Source of the DNA: Bacteroidaceae bacterium
Lineage (GTDB): Bacteria > Bacteroidota > Bacteroidia > Bacteroidales > Bacteroidaceae
Reading direction: 5' to 3'
Assembly: GCA_017558175.1 (NCBI GenBank)
Contig: JAFYWH010000002.1
Location: 1-38,454, forward strand
DNA: 38,454 bases
In this document: piece after piece, positions 17,077 to 25,648 of the stretch
Position numbering within the stretch: position 1 is the stretch's first letter
Layout: the number at the start of each line of letters is the position of its first letter
The notes under the pieces: model-generated
What the model was told of the DNA's origin: nothing
Database searches by the model: none
The model's input: only the letters and a program-made list of their open reading frames with translations
Made by a program: the position numbers and the translations under genes

Positions 17077-17595
17077 TCACCAACCGAAAGCTTTAGCGTC
17101 CTGCATCCATTTTCCTTGTGCACGAAGCACTTGCTCCACTACATCACGACCGCAGCCATAGCCACCGTCACGATGCGAAATGTAGATGGAAGCGTCCTTG
17201 ATTTCCGGTGCGGCATCGGCCGGACAGCACGGACATCCACAGAGTTTCATCACCTCGTAATCGGGGATATCATCGCCCATGTAGAGTATTTCCTCGTCCT
17301 TCAATCCGTACTTAACTTTCAATGCTTCGTATTCCTTAATCTTGACAGATGCACCCATGTGGACTTCCGTCAAGCCCAAGCCTTCGTACCGCTTCCGCAC
17401 GGCTTCAGTCTTGCCTCCGGTGATGATGGCCACTATGAGTCCGCACTTCACGGCATACTGCAAGGCATAGCCATCCTTGATGTTGACCGAGCGCATCGGC
17501 TCGCCATTGGGATGCAACAAGATGGTCTCGCTGCTGAGCACACCATCCACATCGAAGACAATGGCCTTTATCTTTTTCAAGTCGTAGTTTATCAT
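17077..17595 (-). CDS. kdsC: KDO-8-phosphate phosphatase (HAD family)
   Basis: The 172-residue cytoplasmic enzyme belongs to the cap-less HAD phosphatases. Motif I is [10 protein letters not shown] (about 13-22), motif [15 protein letters not shown], motif III a lysine region around [11 protein letters not shown], and motif [13 protein letters not shown]. The C-terminal [17 protein letters not shown] loop, which closes over the active site of the neighbouring subunit, is characteristic of KdsC. It removes phosphate from KDO-8-phosphate in lipopolysaccharide core synthesis. It overlaps the upstream DUF2520 stop in an ATGA arrangement and is followed by maf after one base. Confidence 0.9.
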   Translation of the reverse strand: MINYDLKKIKAIVFDVDGVLSSETILLHPNGEPMRSVNIKDGYALQYAVKCGLIVAIITGGKTEAVRKRYEGLGLTEVHMGASVKIKEYEALKVKYGLKDEEILYMGDDIPDYEVMKLCGCPCCPADAAPEIKDASIYISHRDGGYGCGRDVVEQVLRAQGKWMQDAKAFGW

Positions 17596-18389
17596 AATTC
17601 CTGTATACTTTTACTTATCTTTTCATAGAGTTCTTTCAATCCCAGTTCATCTGCCAGCATGTCCAGGTGCTTGTTCATGACATTCATATCCTTGCGGATG
17701 GCCGGGCCCGTCTGTGCAGCCTTGGGAGCAAGATCGTGTACCTTGCGGGCCGTCTCGTCTATCAAGGGGAGCATGGCTTCGAAAGGCAAGCCGTTCTTCT
17801 CCAGCAAGTGGGCACTGAGGGCATACATGTGGTTGGTGAAATTGCAGGCAAAGACCGCCGCCATGTGCAGAGCCATCCGTTGTTCCGAGGTGGCATCGTA
17901 TACCAGCCCGCTCAACGAAGAGGCCAACTCCCTGAGCTGCACCAACGTCTCTTCCCCATCACCTTCGAGGAAGAAAGATACCTTGCTGAAATCCACCGGT
18001 TTCTGCTTGCTGAAGGTCTGCATCGGGTAAAGCACTCCGTGACAAGGAGCATGGTCTTTCCATACTTTCATCGGAACGCTTCCGGCCGTGTGTACAAACA
18101 TGCCGTTCCTTCCCTTCACCAGCTCCGGTATCAGTACCGGAAGGGCATCATCCTTCACCGACACGATGTAGATATCGGCATCGGTGCAGATTGCTTCCAA
18201 CGAAGTGACATAAGGCACCTGCAAGCGGTTGCCCAACTCCGAGGCCGATGCTTCCGTACGGCTATAGACTTGTGCTATCTGCCATCCGGCCTGCTGCAAG
18301 GCAATGCCCAGATGAGTGGCCACATTGCCGGCACCCACCAATGCGATACGCTTGTTGCCCGCCGATGCCAACTGCTTATTCATTTCCAT
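17592..18389 (-). CDS. Rossmann-like/DUF2520 oxidoreductase
   Basis: The 265-residue protein has an N-terminal NADP-binding fold ([18 protein letters not shown], residues about 15-32) and a C-terminal helical DUF2520 domain with [20 protein letters not shown] and LIDETARKV. The arrangement resembles pyrroline-5-carboxylate reductase and ketopantoate reductase. The substrate is not established for DUF2520 proteins. The start may be ATG 18389 or 18383; both overlap the end of the nitroreductase gene. Overlaps on both sides show tight translational coupling within the operon. Confidence 0.85.
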   Translation of the reverse strand: MEMNKQLASAGNKRIALVGAGNVATHLGIALQQAGWQIAQVYSRTEASASELGNRLQVPYVTSLEAICTDADIYIVSVKDDALPVLIPELVKGRNGMFVHTAGSVPMKVWKDHAPCHGVLYPMQTFSKQKPVDFSKVSFFLEGDGEETLVQLRELASSLSGLVYDATSEQRMALHMAAVFACNFTNHMYALSAHLLEKNGLPFEAMLPLIDETARKVHDLAPKAAQTGPAIRKDMNVMNKHLDMLADELGLKELYEKISKSIQEL

Positions 18390-18912
18390 ACTTGCCCAGA
18401 TGAACCTTTTCCCACTGCAGATGTTCTTCGTTGAACGGCTTACGCTCCATGCCCTTGTGGCCCACCGCTACGATGCTCAGCACCTGAAGCTGCAAAGGAA
18501 TGTCGAGCACTCCATGTACAAACTCATTGGATGGCATGCCGGTAGCCGTATAGCGCTCACGTACCTGAATCCAGCAGCTTCCCAAGCCCAAGTCTTCGGC
18601 CTGCAGCTGAATCATGAGCGAAGCAATGGCAGCATCTTCTATCCACACATCGCTGGCCAACGGGTCGGCCATCACCACGATAGCGAGTGCCGCATCCTTC
18701 AGGAACGAAGCCCCCATCTCCTTGCAATGGGAGAGCTGTTCCAACGTATGCTTATCGTCTACCACAATGAATTGCCACGGATTGCTGCGCTTCGACGAAG
18801 GAGACATCAGGGCTGCCTTCAAGAGCGACACCACTTCTTCCTGTGAAAGCTCCTGTTCGGTGAACTTTCGCATGCTTCGTCTGTTCTTTATCAAATCACT
18901 AAATTGTTCCAT
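18376..18912 (-). CDS. Nitroreductase-family FMN oxidoreductase
   Basis: The 178-residue cytoplasmic flavoprotein begins with the typical DLIKNRRSMRKFTEQELSQE (about 6-25; RRSxRxF binds FMN). It continues with ALMSPSSKRSNPWQFIVV, and has the C-terminal LGLGSCWIQVRER and IVAVGHKGMERKP segments. The family reduces nitro compounds, quinones or flavins with NAD(P)H; the physiological substrate here is unknown. It is the first gene of a four-gene operon and has a good promoter directly upstream (18933-18963). It is divergent from the GNAT gene. Confidence 0.87.
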   Translation of the reverse strand: MEQFSDLIKNRRSMRKFTEQELSQEEVVSLLKAALMSPSSKRSNPWQFIVVDDKHTLEQLSHCKEMGASFLKDAALAIVVMADPLASDVWIEDAAIASLMIQLQAEDLGLGSCWIQVRERYTATGMPSNEFVHGVLDIPLQLQVLSIVAVGHKGMERKPFNEEHLQWEKVHLGKYGNE

Positions 18913-18932
18913 ACTATTTCTGTTTTATTGCA

Positions 18933-18963
18933 CAAATATACAACTTGAATAGGAATTCCTCAA
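18933..18963 (-). promoter_or_regulatory. Promoter of the nitroreductase-kdsC-maf operon
   Basis: On the minus strand TTGA at 18963-18960 is followed by a 19-base spacer and TATATTTG at 18940-18933. This is close to the Bacteroidales consensus TTTG-N19-TAnnTTTG. The spacer includes the palindrome AGGAATTCCT. Confidence 0.65.
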
Positions 18964-18986
18964 TAAAAAAAACTAAATTTGCATTT

Positions 18987-19970
18987 ATGAACCCTATCCG
19001 ACTGATGACATACCGTTCGGGAAGCACCTTGCCCAACCTACCGGGCAAAAGCCTCTCCTGCTCGTCCGAGTTGTTTCATGTTTATGCCCGGACACCCGGC
19101 TATTCGCCCATCCTCGTCGTGGCCTCCATCGACGGGCAACCGGTAGCCAAGCTCCTGGCCGTCATCCGCCGGAGTGCCCGCCTGTTTCCGCCCTCCATCA
19201 TCAAGCGGTGCGAGCTGTTCGGCACCGGAGAATACTTTGACCATCGCCTGCCGCAAGACGATCTGTTCGGCCTGATGCTGGAGCACCTCACCCAAGAGGT
19301 GAAGAACGAATGCTTCCTTGTCGAAGTACGCAACCTGCCCACTGCCCTGTTCGGCTACAGACACTTCCGCAACCATGCATATTTCCCCATCAGCTGGCTG
19401 AGGGTATACAATTCGCTCCATAGCCTTCCGCCCGAAGAGCGGTTGGACGCTTCCCGAATGCGAGAAATCAGGCAAGCACAGAAGCGGGGAGTCACTACCC
19501 GGATGGCAGAAACGCAGGAAGAGATAGACTCGTTCTTGCGCTTGTTGCAGCTCAACTATTCATCGAAGCTACGGAAGCACTTCCCCGACCTGGAGCTGTT
19601 CCGTCTGCTCCTGCAGCTGAATGCCAACCAAGAAACAGCCCGGATATTTATTGTAAAATATAAAGAAAGGATTATAGGCGGTTCGTTCTGCATCTATATG
19701 GAAGACCGCGCTCACTTGGCCTTCTCCTTCGGCATGCAAAAGACCTACCGTCGACTGCACCCCCGGACCATGGCCATTTGGGGAGCCATGACCGATGCCC
19801 ACCAGAAAGGCTACCAGCACTTCGAGTTCATGGACGCCGGACTCCCCTTCAAGCACACCGGATACCGGCACTTCCTGCTCAGTTTCGGAGGCAAACAAAT
19901 CAGCACCCGCCGGTGGTTCCGTTTCGGTTGGGAGTGGCTGAACAGGCTTGCCGGATGGTTATACCGATAA
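18987..19970 (+). CDS. GNAT/FemAB-like acyltransferase
   Basis: Starting at ATG 18987 the protein has 327 residues; the open frame upstream to 18945 lacks a better start. There is no signal peptide. The C-terminal half looks like an acetyltransferase fold: ETARIFIVKYKERIIGGSFC (near 220-240), then a beta-strand and helix with HPRTMAIWGAMTDAHQKGY and FEFMDAGLPFKHTGYRHFL. This resembles FemAB or GNAT-type proteins that transfer amino-acyl or acyl groups to cell-envelope precursors. The target is unknown. The gene is divergent from the nitroreductase operon. A TAAATTTG box lies only five bases before the ATG, probably too close to be its promoter. Confidence 0.7.
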   Translation: MNPIRLMTYRSGSTLPNLPGKSLSCSSELFHVYARTPGYSPILVVASIDGQPVAKLLAVIRRSARLFPPSIIKRCELFGTGEYFDHRLPQDDLFGLMLEHLTQEVKNECFLVEVRNLPTALFGYRHFRNHAYFPISWLRVYNSLHSLPPEERLDASRMREIRQAQKRGVTTRMAETQEEIDSFLRLLQLNYSSKLRKHFPDLELFRLLLQLNANQETARIFIVKYKERIIGGSFCIYMEDRAHLAFSFGMQKTYRRLHPRTMAIWGAMTDAHQKGYQHFEFMDAGLPFKHTGYRHFLLSFGGKQISTRRWFRFGWEWLNRLAGWLYR

Positions 19971-20081
19971 ATTCATGAAAATAAATTAGGGAAATATTTC
20001 TTTATTTAATGTGAAATTATTTTCTTTGTACCTTGATAATATAAATGAAAACTTTAAATCTCATCAAAAAATACTACTATT

Positions 20082-20501
20082 ATGAAAATCTCACACATCG
20101 AACATTTGGGTATCGCTGTAAAGAGCATCGAAGAAGCTCTTCCTTATTATGAAAACGTGTTGGGCTTGAAGTGCTACAACATCGAAACAGTAGAAGACCA
20201 AAAAGTAAGAACTGCTTTCTTGAAGGTAGGCGACGTAAAGATAGAACTCCTTGAACCGACAAGCCCTGAAAGTACTATCGCCAAGTTCATCGAAAAGAAC
20301 AATGGCAACGGTGGTATGCACCACTTGGCATTCGCTGTAGAAGATGGCGTAGCCAATGCTTTGGCCGAAGCTGAAGGTACAGGCATCAAGCTTATCGACA
20401 AGGCTCCTCGCAAGGGTGCTGAAGGCTTGAACATCGCATTCCTTCACCCGAAATCAACTCTCGGCGTATTGACAGAACTTTGCGAAAATCCGAATAAGTA
20501 A
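20082..20501 (+). CDS. mce: Methylmalonyl-CoA epimerase
   Basis: The 139-residue protein belongs to the vicinal-oxygen-chelate fold. Likely metal ligands are His8 in IEHLGIAV, a histidine in GGMHHLAFAV and Glu in LTELCENP. It interconverts (R)- and (S)-methylmalonyl-CoA, between methylmalonyl-CoA mutase and the decarboxylase encoded just downstream. This is part of the succinate-to-propionate route used by gut Bacteroidales. Ordinarily the decarboxylase alpha subunit gene follows directly; here a 391-bp GIY-YIG element lies between. Confidence 0.93.
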   Translation: MKISHIEHLGIAVKSIEEALPYYENVLGLKCYNIETVEDQKVRTAFLKVGDVKIELLEPTSPESTIAKFIEKNNGNGGMHHLAFAVEDGVANALAEAEGTGIKLIDKAPRKGAEGLNIAFLHPKSTLGVLTELCENPNK

Positions 20502-20509
20502 CTGCTGTT

Positions 20510-20900
20510 TGTCATTCAGAGCGAAGCGAAGAATCTCGGGAACATAAATTAATGGTAAACATTCATCAATACTGGGTTTATATATTATCGAACAAATCGC
20601 ATTCTGTTTTATACATCGGAATAACCAATGATTTGTACCGAAGATATATGGAACATAAGAATGGAGTGATTGAAGGATTCACCAAAAAATACCGATGCCA
20701 CTCATTATTGTATTATGAAGCTTACACTTATGTAGAAGAAGCTATCGCCCGCGAAAAAGAGCTGAAAGGCTGGAGTAGAGAGAAAAAAGAATCTTTGATA
20801 AAGAAAGCCAACCCTCATTTTTGGAACTTAGCCCTTGAATTGAAGTGGATATAGCGTGATGTACACGAGATTCTTCCTCCCTACGGTCGTCTGAATGACA
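20510..20900 (+). mobile_element. Family A palindromic element, full copy carrying a GIY-YIG nuclease gene
   Basis: The element begins TGTCATTCAGA (20510-20520) with an inner arm GAAGAATCTCG (20528-20538). It ends with CGAGATTCTTC (20866-20876) and TCTGAATGACA (20890-20900). The two ends are therefore bipartite inverted repeats with unlike spacers. The only gene inside is the GIY-YIG ORF, which fills most of the interior. Two related solo ends and one empty miniature copy occur elsewhere in the window. No clear target-site duplication is visible. It separates mce from mmdA. Confidence 0.75.
20552..20854 (+). CDS. Small GIY-YIG endonuclease
   Basis: The 100-residue protein is a single GIY-YIG domain of the YhbQ/COG2827 type. 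The GIY motif is the variant WVYIL (Tyr10), the YIG motif is at 21-23, and the catalytic arginine is in DLYRRYMEHK (Arg30). The metal-binding glutamate is in AIAREKELKGW (Glu68 or Glu70), and the family ending is KKANPHFWNL. All expected catalytic residues are present, so it should be an active DNA nuclease. The gene is enclosed by inverted repeats also found without the gene. This suggests the enzyme acts on, or spreads, those repeats. Its codon use is more AT-rich than that of the flanking mmd genes. Confidence 0.85.
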   Translation: MVNIHQYWVYILSNKSHSVLYIGITNDLYRRYMEHKNGVIEGFTKKYRCHSLLYYEAYTYVEEAIAREKELKGWSREKKESLIKKANPHFWNLALELKWI

Positions 20901-20939
20901 AGTAAAAAATAGAAATATAAACCTTAAATTCATAAAAAA

Positions 20940-22493
20940 ATGAGCAATCAACTTGAAAAGATAAAAGAGCTTATTGACCGCCGTACCGCTGCACGTTTGG
21001 GTGGTGGTGAAAAGGCCATTGCAAAGCAACACGAAAAGGGTAAATTTACAGCCCGCGAACGTATCGCCATGTTGCTCGACGAAGGTAGCTTCGAAGAAAT
21101 GGACATGTTCGTAGAACACCGCTGTACCAACTTCGGTATGGAAAAGAAGCACTATCCTGGTGACGGTGTGGTAACCGGTTGCGGTACTATCGACGGACGC
21201 TTGGTGTACATCTTCGCTCAAGACTTTACCGTATCGGCAGGTTCTTTGTCAGAAACCATGTCACTCAAAATCTGTAAGGTTATGGACCAAGCCATGAAGA
21301 TGGGTGCTCCTTGTATCGGTATCAACGACTCGGGTGGTGCACGTATCCAGGAAGGTATCAACGCCCTTGCAGGTTACTCTGAAATTTTCCAACGCAACAT
21401 CTTGGCATCGGGTGTTATCCCACAGATCTCGGGTATCTTCGGTCCGTGTGCCGGTGGTGCTGTGTACTCTCCTGCCTTGACAGACTTTACCCTCATGATG
21501 GAAGGAACATCGTACATGTTCTTGACTGGTCCGAAGGTAGTGAAGACTGTAACCGGTGAAGACGTATCGCAAGAAAACCTCGGTGGTGCAAGCGTACACT
21601 CTACCAAGTCGGGTGTTACTCACTTCACAGCTCAAACAGAAGAAGAAGCTCTTGCCCTTATCCGCAAGCTCCTCAGCTATATTCCACAGAACAACTTGGA
21701 AGAAGCTCCATTCGTGGAATGCACAGACCCAATCGACCGCTTGGAAGACTCATTGAACGAAATCATCCCAGACAGCCCGAACAAGCCTTACGATATGTAC
21801 GAAGTGATCGGTGCAGTAGTGGACAATGGTGAATTCCTTGAAATCCAGAAGGACTATGCAAAGAACATCATCATCGGTTTCGCTCGCTTCGGTGGCCAGT
21901 CGGTAGGTATCGTTGCCAACCAGCCTAAGTACTTGGCAGGTGTATTGGACTGCAACGCATCGCGCAAGGCTGCCCGTTTCGTTCGTTTCTGCGACGCCTT
22001 CAACATTCCTCTCGTAACATTGGTCGATGTACCGGGCTTCCTCCCAGGTACAGGTCAGGAATACAACGCCGTTATCCTTCACGGTGCGAAGTTGCTTTAC
22101 GCTTATGGCGAAGCTACTGTACCTAAGGTAACTGTAACTCTCCGTAAGTCGTACGGTGGTTCACACATCGTGATGAGCTGTAAGCAGCTCCGTGGTGACA
22201 TGAACTACGCATGGCCTACTGCCGAAATCGCCGTAATGGGTGGTGCAGGTGCTGTAGAAGTATTGTACGCACGCGAAGCTAAGGAACAGGCCGATCCTGC
22301 TGCGTTCTTGGCAGAAAAGGAAGCAGAATACACCAAGTTGTTCGCTAATCCTTACAATGCAGCTAAGTATGGCTACATTGACGATGTGATTGAACCACGC
22401 AACACCCGCTTCCGCGTAATCCGTGCATTGCAGCAGTTGCAAACCAAGAAGCTCACTAACCCGGCTAAGAAGCACGGTAACATTCCTTTGTAA
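20940..22493 (+). CDS. mmdA: Methylmalonyl-CoA decarboxylase carboxyltransferase (alpha) subunit
   Basis: The 517-residue cytoplasmic subunit has two crotonase-like halves. It carries the biotin-dependent carboxyltransferase motifs [15 protein letters not shown] and [13 protein letters not shown] in the N half, and [13 protein letters not shown] and [18 protein letters not shown] in the C half. It transfers the carboxyl group from methylmalonyl-CoA (or propionyl-CoA in the reverse sense) to biotin on the small carrier subunit encoded downstream. Beta, gamma-like and biotin-carrier genes follow in order, which favours the sodium-pump decarboxylase over a propionyl-CoA carboxylase. It starts 40 bp after the GIY-YIG element. 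Confidence 0.92.
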   Translation: MSNQLEKIKELIDRRTAARLGGGEKAIAKQHEKGKFTARERIAMLLDEGSFEEMDMFVEHRCTNFGMEKKHYPGDGVVTGCGTIDGRLVYIFAQDFTVSAGSLSETMSLKICKVMDQAMKMGAPCIGINDSGGARIQEGINALAGYSEIFQRNILASGVIPQISGIFGPCAGGAVYSPALTDFTLMMEGTSYMFLTGPKVVKTVTGEDVSQENLGGASVHSTKSGVTHFTAQTEEEALALIRKLLSYIPQNNLEEAPFVECTDPIDRLEDSLNEIIPDSPNKPYDMYEVIGAVVDNGEFLEIQKDYAKNIIIGFARFGGQSVGIVANQPKYLAGVLDCNASRKAARFVRFCDAFNIPLVTLVDVPGFLPGTGQEYNAVILHGAKLLYAYGEATVPKVTVTLRKSYGGSHIVMSCKQLRGDMNYAWPTAEIAVMGGAGAVEVLYAREAKEQADPAAFLAEKEAEYTKLFANPYNAAKYGYIDDVIEPRNTRFRVIRALQQLQTKKLTNPAKKHGNIPL

Positions 22494-22517
22494 TCATCCC
22501 TAAAAACAAGAACGATT

Positions 22518-23444
22518 ATGAATAAAAAGACAATCGGATTTCTTCTTTCTTTGGCGATGATGCTGGGATTGGCTTCCTGCGGTGAAAAGGAAGTGAACTC
22601 CAAGCTGGTGCTGAACGAAGTGCTGATTGAAAATCAAGCGAATTTTCAAGACGACTACGGCGTTCACGGTGCCTGGATTGAAGTTTTCAACAAATCATAC
22701 ACCAGTGCAGACCTTGCCGGCTATCAGCTCAAGATGAGCAACCAGGCAGGCGATACTGCTACTTATTTCATTCCGAAAGGTGATGTCTTGACCCTTGTCA
22801 AGCCTCGCCAGCACGCTCTTTTCTGGGCAGACGGACAACCTAACCGCGGTACTTTCCACACCAACTTCGTGATGGACGGAACTACTGCCACTTGGGTAGG
22901 TCTCTATGACTCGGGCAAGAAGTTGGTAGACCAAGTGACTATTCCTGCCAACACCCTCCAGGCAGACCAGTCGTATGCCCGCGTAAGCGATGCAGCCGAT
23001 GCATGGGAAGTGAAGGGCGCAGCAGCCGACAAGTATGTTACTCCGAGCACCAACAACCAGACCATCGAAGGCAATGCCAAGATGGAAAAGTTCCAGAGCC
23101 ACGACAGCGCCGGTGTAGGTATGTCCATCACCGCCATGAGTGTGGTATTCTTCGGCCTTATCCTGTTGTACATCTGCTTCCGCCTCATCGGTCAGGCAGC
23201 CATCAGCCTCCGTCGCCGCAACGCTATGGAAGTGAAGGACATCAAGTGCGAAGAAGAAGCTAAGGAAAAGAAATTGGGCGAAGCTCCGGGCGAAGTCATC
23301 GCAGCCATCTCAATGGCTATGCACGAAATGCAGAACGACGTGCACGATGTGGAAGACACCGTACTTACCATCACCCGCGTGAAGAGAACTTATTCTCCAT
23401 GGAGCTCGAAGATCTACACCTTGCGCGAACTCCCCAAGAAATAA
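22518..23444 (+). CDS. Lamin-tail domain/OadG fusion, decarboxylase membrane subunit
   Basis: The 308-residue protein has a lipoprotein-like signal (LGLASC, Cys21). An extracytoplasmic lamin-tail-like domain follows (about 30-155, starting KLVLNEVLIENQANFQDDYG and including GAWIEVFNKS and LAGYQLKMSN). Then comes a linker, a single transmembrane helix (about 203-222, MSVVFFGLILLYICFRLIG) and a cytoplasmic tail. The last part corresponds to OadG, the small gamma subunit that holds carboxyltransferase and pump together; ordinary OadG proteins have only about 80-100 residues. It lies between mmdA and the biotin-carrier gene, exactly where OadG belongs. What the external domain binds is unknown. 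Confidence 0.8.
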   Translation: MNKKTIGFLLSLAMMLGLASCGEKEVNSKLVLNEVLIENQANFQDDYGVHGAWIEVFNKSYTSADLAGYQLKMSNQAGDTATYFIPKGDVLTLVKPRQHALFWADGQPNRGTFHTNFVMDGTTATWVGLYDSGKKLVDQVTIPANTLQADQSYARVSDAADAWEVKGAAADKYVTPSTNNQTIEGNAKMEKFQSHDSAGVGMSITAMSVVFFGLILLYICFRLIGQAAISLRRRNAMEVKDIKCEEEAKEKKLGEAPGEVIAAISMAMHEMQNDVHDVEDTVLTITRVKRTYSPWSSKIYTLRELPKK

Positions 23445-23471
23445 ACATTTACCTTTTAATCTGATAAAACA

Positions 23472-23909
23472 ATGAAAGAATATAAGTATAAAATCAATGG
23501 CAACCTTTACAATGTAGTCATTGGAGACATTGAAGACAACATTGCCCATGTAGAGGTCAATGGTACTCACTATACCGTAGAAATGGAAAAGAAGCCTAAG
23601 GCTGCTCCTGCTCCTAAACCAGTAGCCCGTCCGGCTGCCAAGCCAGCTGCTGCTGCCGCTCCGGCCGCTGCTCCTGCTGCTAAGCCTGCTGCTGCGAAGA
23701 GTGGCATCAAGTCACCGCTTCCGGGCGTAATCCTCGACATCAAGTGCAATGTAGGCGACGAAGTGAAGAGAGGACAAACTCTTATCATCCTCGAAGCGAT
23801 GAAGATGGAAAACAGCATCAACGCAGACAAGGACGGTAAGGTAACTGCTATCAATGTAAGCAAGGGCGAATCTGTCCTTGAAGGTACTGACCTCGTAATC
23901 ATCGAATAA
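23472..23909 (+). CDS. mmdC: Biotin carboxyl carrier subunit of the decarboxylase
   Basis: The 145-residue protein has a short N-terminal beta domain (1-40), a long Ala/Pro/Lys-rich flexible linker (about 41-76) and a C-terminal biotinyl domain. The biotinylated lysine is Lys111 in EAMKMENSI. It shuttles the carboxyl group from MmdA to the membrane beta subunit, where decarboxylation drives sodium export. The gene begins 27 bp after the OadG fusion gene and is followed by oadB after two bases. Confidence 0.92.
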   Translation: MKEYKYKINGNLYNVVIGDIEDNIAHVEVNGTHYTVEMEKKPKAAPAPKPVARPAAKPAAAAAPAAAPAAKPAAAKSGIKSPLPGVILDIKCNVGDEVKRGQTLIILEAMKMENSINADKDGKVTAINVSKGESVLEGTDLVIIE

Positions 23910-23911
23910 TT

Positions 23912-25072
23912 ATGGGCGAATTTCTGAATTTCATTTCGAATAACCTGGCCGACTTCTGGACCTACACCGGTTTTGCCAACGCTACCGTTGGTCACTTGGT
24001 GATGATCCTCGTGGGCTTGGTGTTCATCTACTTGGCCGTGGCCAAGGAGTTTGAACCGATGTTGCTGATTCCAATCGGTTTCGGTATGCTCATTGGTAAC
24101 ATTCCTTTCAACATGGAAGCAGGCCTCAAGGTCGGTATCTATGAAGAAGGTTCTGTATTGAACATCCTTTATCAGGGGGTAACCTCGGGTTGGTATCCGC
24201 CGCTCATCTTCTTGGGCATCGGTGCCATGACCGACTTCTCGGCCCTTATCTCCAACCCTAAGTTGATGCTCGTGGGTGCAGCTGCACAGTTCGGTATCTT
24301 CGGTGCTTACATGATTGCCTTGGCGCTTGGTTTCGACCCTATGCAGGCAGGTGCTATCGGTATCATCGGTGGTGCGGACGGCCCGACAGCTATCTTCCTT
24401 TCTTCGAAGCTGGCACCAAACCTCATGGGGGCTATTGCCGTCTCGGCGTACTCGTACATGGCGTTGGTTCCGGTTATCCAGCCTCCTATCATGCGCTGGC
24501 TCACTACCAAGAAGGAACGCGTTATCCGCATGCAGCCTCCTCGTGCCGTATCGCACACTGAAAAGGTGATGTTCCCTATCGTAGGTTTGTTGCTCACTTG
24601 CTTCCTCGTACCGTCTGGTTTGCCATTGCTCGGCATGTTGTTCTTCGGTAACTTGTTGAAGGAAAGTGGTGTGACTCGCCGCTTGGCCGAAACAGCCCGT
24701 GGTCCGCTGATCGACACTATCACCATCCTCCTCGGTTTGACAGTGGGTGCATCTACTCAGGCTTCTGAGTTCTTGACATTCGACTCTGTTCTTATCTTCG
24801 GTCTCGGTGCGTTGTCGTTCATCATCGCCACTACATCGGGTGTTCTCTTCGTGAAGTTGTTCAACCTCATCCTCCCGAAGAACAAGAAGATCAATCCGCT
24901 TATCGGTAATGCCGGTGTATCTGCAGTGCCTGATGCTGCCCGCATCTCGCAGACAGTAGGTTTGGAATACGATCCAACCAACTACTTGTTGATGCACGCT
25001 ATGGGTCCTAACGTAGCAGGTGTAATCGGTTCGGCTGTTGCTGCCGGTATCTTGCTCGGATTCTTGATGTAA
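23912..25072 (+). CDS. mmdB: Sodium-translocating decarboxylase beta subunit
   Basis: The 386-residue polytopic inner-membrane protein decarboxylates carboxybiotin and pumps sodium ions outward. Its signature GGADGPTAIFLSSKL contains the conserved aspartate (Asp156). Other conserved parts are GVTSGWYPPLIFLGIGAMTD near 90-110 and the C-terminal GNAGVSAVPDAAR and HAMGPNVAGVIGSAVAAG. The length is a little shorter than classic OadB but usual for Bacteroidales. It is the last gene of the operon and is followed by a strong terminator. Confidence 0.93.
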   Translation: MGEFLNFISNNLADFWTYTGFANATVGHLVMILVGLVFIYLAVAKEFEPMLLIPIGFGMLIGNIPFNMEAGLKVGIYEEGSVLNILYQGVTSGWYPPLIFLGIGAMTDFSALISNPKLMLVGAAAQFGIFGAYMIALALGFDPMQAGAIGIIGGADGPTAIFLSSKLAPNLMGAIAVSAYSYMALVPVIQPPIMRWLTTKKERVIRMQPPRAVSHTEKVMFPIVGLLLTCFLVPSGLPLLGMLFFGNLLKESGVTRRLAETARGPLIDTITILLGLTVGASTQASEFLTFDSVLIFGLGALSFIIATTSGVLFVKLFNLILPKNKKINPLIGNAGVSAVPDAARISQTVGLEYDPTNYLLMHAMGPNVAGVIGSAVAAGILLGFLM

Positions 25073-25094
25073 TCCCATCGTACCCAGATACATG

Positions 25095-25129
25095 AAAAGG
25101 TGTTCTCTCATTCCGAGGGGACACCTTTT
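25095..25129 (+). terminator. Intrinsic terminator of the mmd operon
   Basis: AAAAGGTGT at 25095-25103 pairs with ACACCTTTT at 25121-25129, with further G-U and G-C pairs inside, and the stem runs into a T-stretch. It lies 23 bases after the mmdB stop. Confidence 0.9.
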
Positions 25130-25151
25130 TTATATATGTGCATAGGGTATA

Positions 25152-25175
25152 CTGAAAACTGAAAACGCTGAAAAC
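25152..25175. repeat. Family C repeat, single arm
   Basis: The sequence is a run of GAAAAC/CTGAAAAC units (CTGAAAACTGAAAACGCTGA and following). The same arm occurs at 27945-27969 and, inverted, at 27821-27845 and 30855-30879. It lies just past the mmd terminator. Confidence 0.7.
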
Positions 25176-25201
25176 GGTGGGGCTGTGCCCCGATACGAAA
25201 A

Positions 25202-25233
25202 ATCCTCCCCCGGCTTGGTGGCTGAGGGAGGAT
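25202..25233 (-). terminator. Intrinsic terminator of smalltalk/HU transcript
   Basis: ATCCTCCC at 25202-25209 pairs with GGGAGGAT at 25226-25233, with additional G-C pairs inside. On the minus strand the stem is followed by TTTTTC. It lies 15 bases past the smalltalk stop. Confidence 0.8.
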
Positions 25234-25248
25234 GCTTGTATGTAGACA

Positions 25249-25353
25249 CTACATCATGTCGATGCACGAGGTAGTGGTGAAGGTGGTGGCAATGGCGGTG
25301 AGCACGGTGATGATGATGTTCAGGATTTTATTCCAAAGGGTTTTGTTTTCCAT
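25249..25353 (-). CDS. Smalltalk-family small protein
   Basis: The 34-residue ORF begins MENKTLWNKILNIIITVLTA and ends with a TTTSCI-type motif and DMM. This matches the Bacteroidales 'smalltalk' family as I remember it: about 32-35 residues, a short basic start, a hydrophobic helix, then a Thr/Ser-rich part with one cysteine (Cys30). These peptides are usually encoded next to an HU-like gene, as here, where HU lies 330 bp upstream on the same strand. The cysteine in a T-S-C context could be lipidated or disulfide-bonded. Function is unknown. A terminator lies immediately downstream. Confidence 0.85.
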   Translation of the reverse strand: MENKTLWNKILNIIITVLTAIATTFTTTSCIDMM

Positions 25354-25440
25354 AGTTTTATTTTTTTATGATAGTTGATAGTTATTTTGCACCACAGAGT
25401 ACACAGAGTTTCACGGAGTTTCTTCTTTTTATTGCTTATT

Positions 25441-25470
25441 GTCATCCAGAGCGAAGCGAAGGATCTCGGG
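25441..25470 (+). repeat. Family A solo left end
   Basis: Outer arm GTCATCCAGA and inner arm GAAGGATCTCG are both present. The continuation GGTGCATCCAC resembles the interior of the miniature copy at 26190-26276, so this is probably a half element whose other end is lost. Confidence 0.7.
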
Positions 25471-25500
25471 TGCATCCACTAGAATTTCATTGCTGATGAA

Positions 25501-25530
25501 ACATCCCCCGTTCCCCCTTCTAAGGGGGAT
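25501..25530. repeat. Family B solo end
   Basis: A single ACATCCCCC...CCCCCTTCTAAGGGGGAT unit, in the same orientation as the right-hand unit of complete copies, 11 bp before a complete copy. Confidence 0.75.
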
Positions 25531-25541
25531 TCTATTGGCTC

Positions 25542-25648
25542 ATCCCCCTTAATTAAGGGGGCAGGGGGATGTTGCATTAGCTTGGAAGGCCATGTGCTTA
25601 TGCTCCATTCGGAAGGAACATCCCCCTAGCCCCCTTCGCAAGGGGGAT
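25542..25648. repeat. Family B palindromic element, complete 107-bp copy
   Basis: Units at 25542-25572 and 25618-25648 are in inverted orientation around a 45-bp interior without a gene. The architecture is the same as in the copies at 14047 and 30655. Confidence 0.8.

Noticed and set aside
18974..18981. TAAATTTG as promoter of the GNAT gene
   Set aside because: It ends only five bases before the ATG and lacks a -33 box; transcription would start at or after the start codon.
23570..25111. 513-codon open frame on the minus strand
   Set aside because: It lies antisense to mmdC and mmdB, which have clear family motifs. Its product is His/Arg/Glu-rich low-complexity sequence, as expected from codon bias of the real genes.
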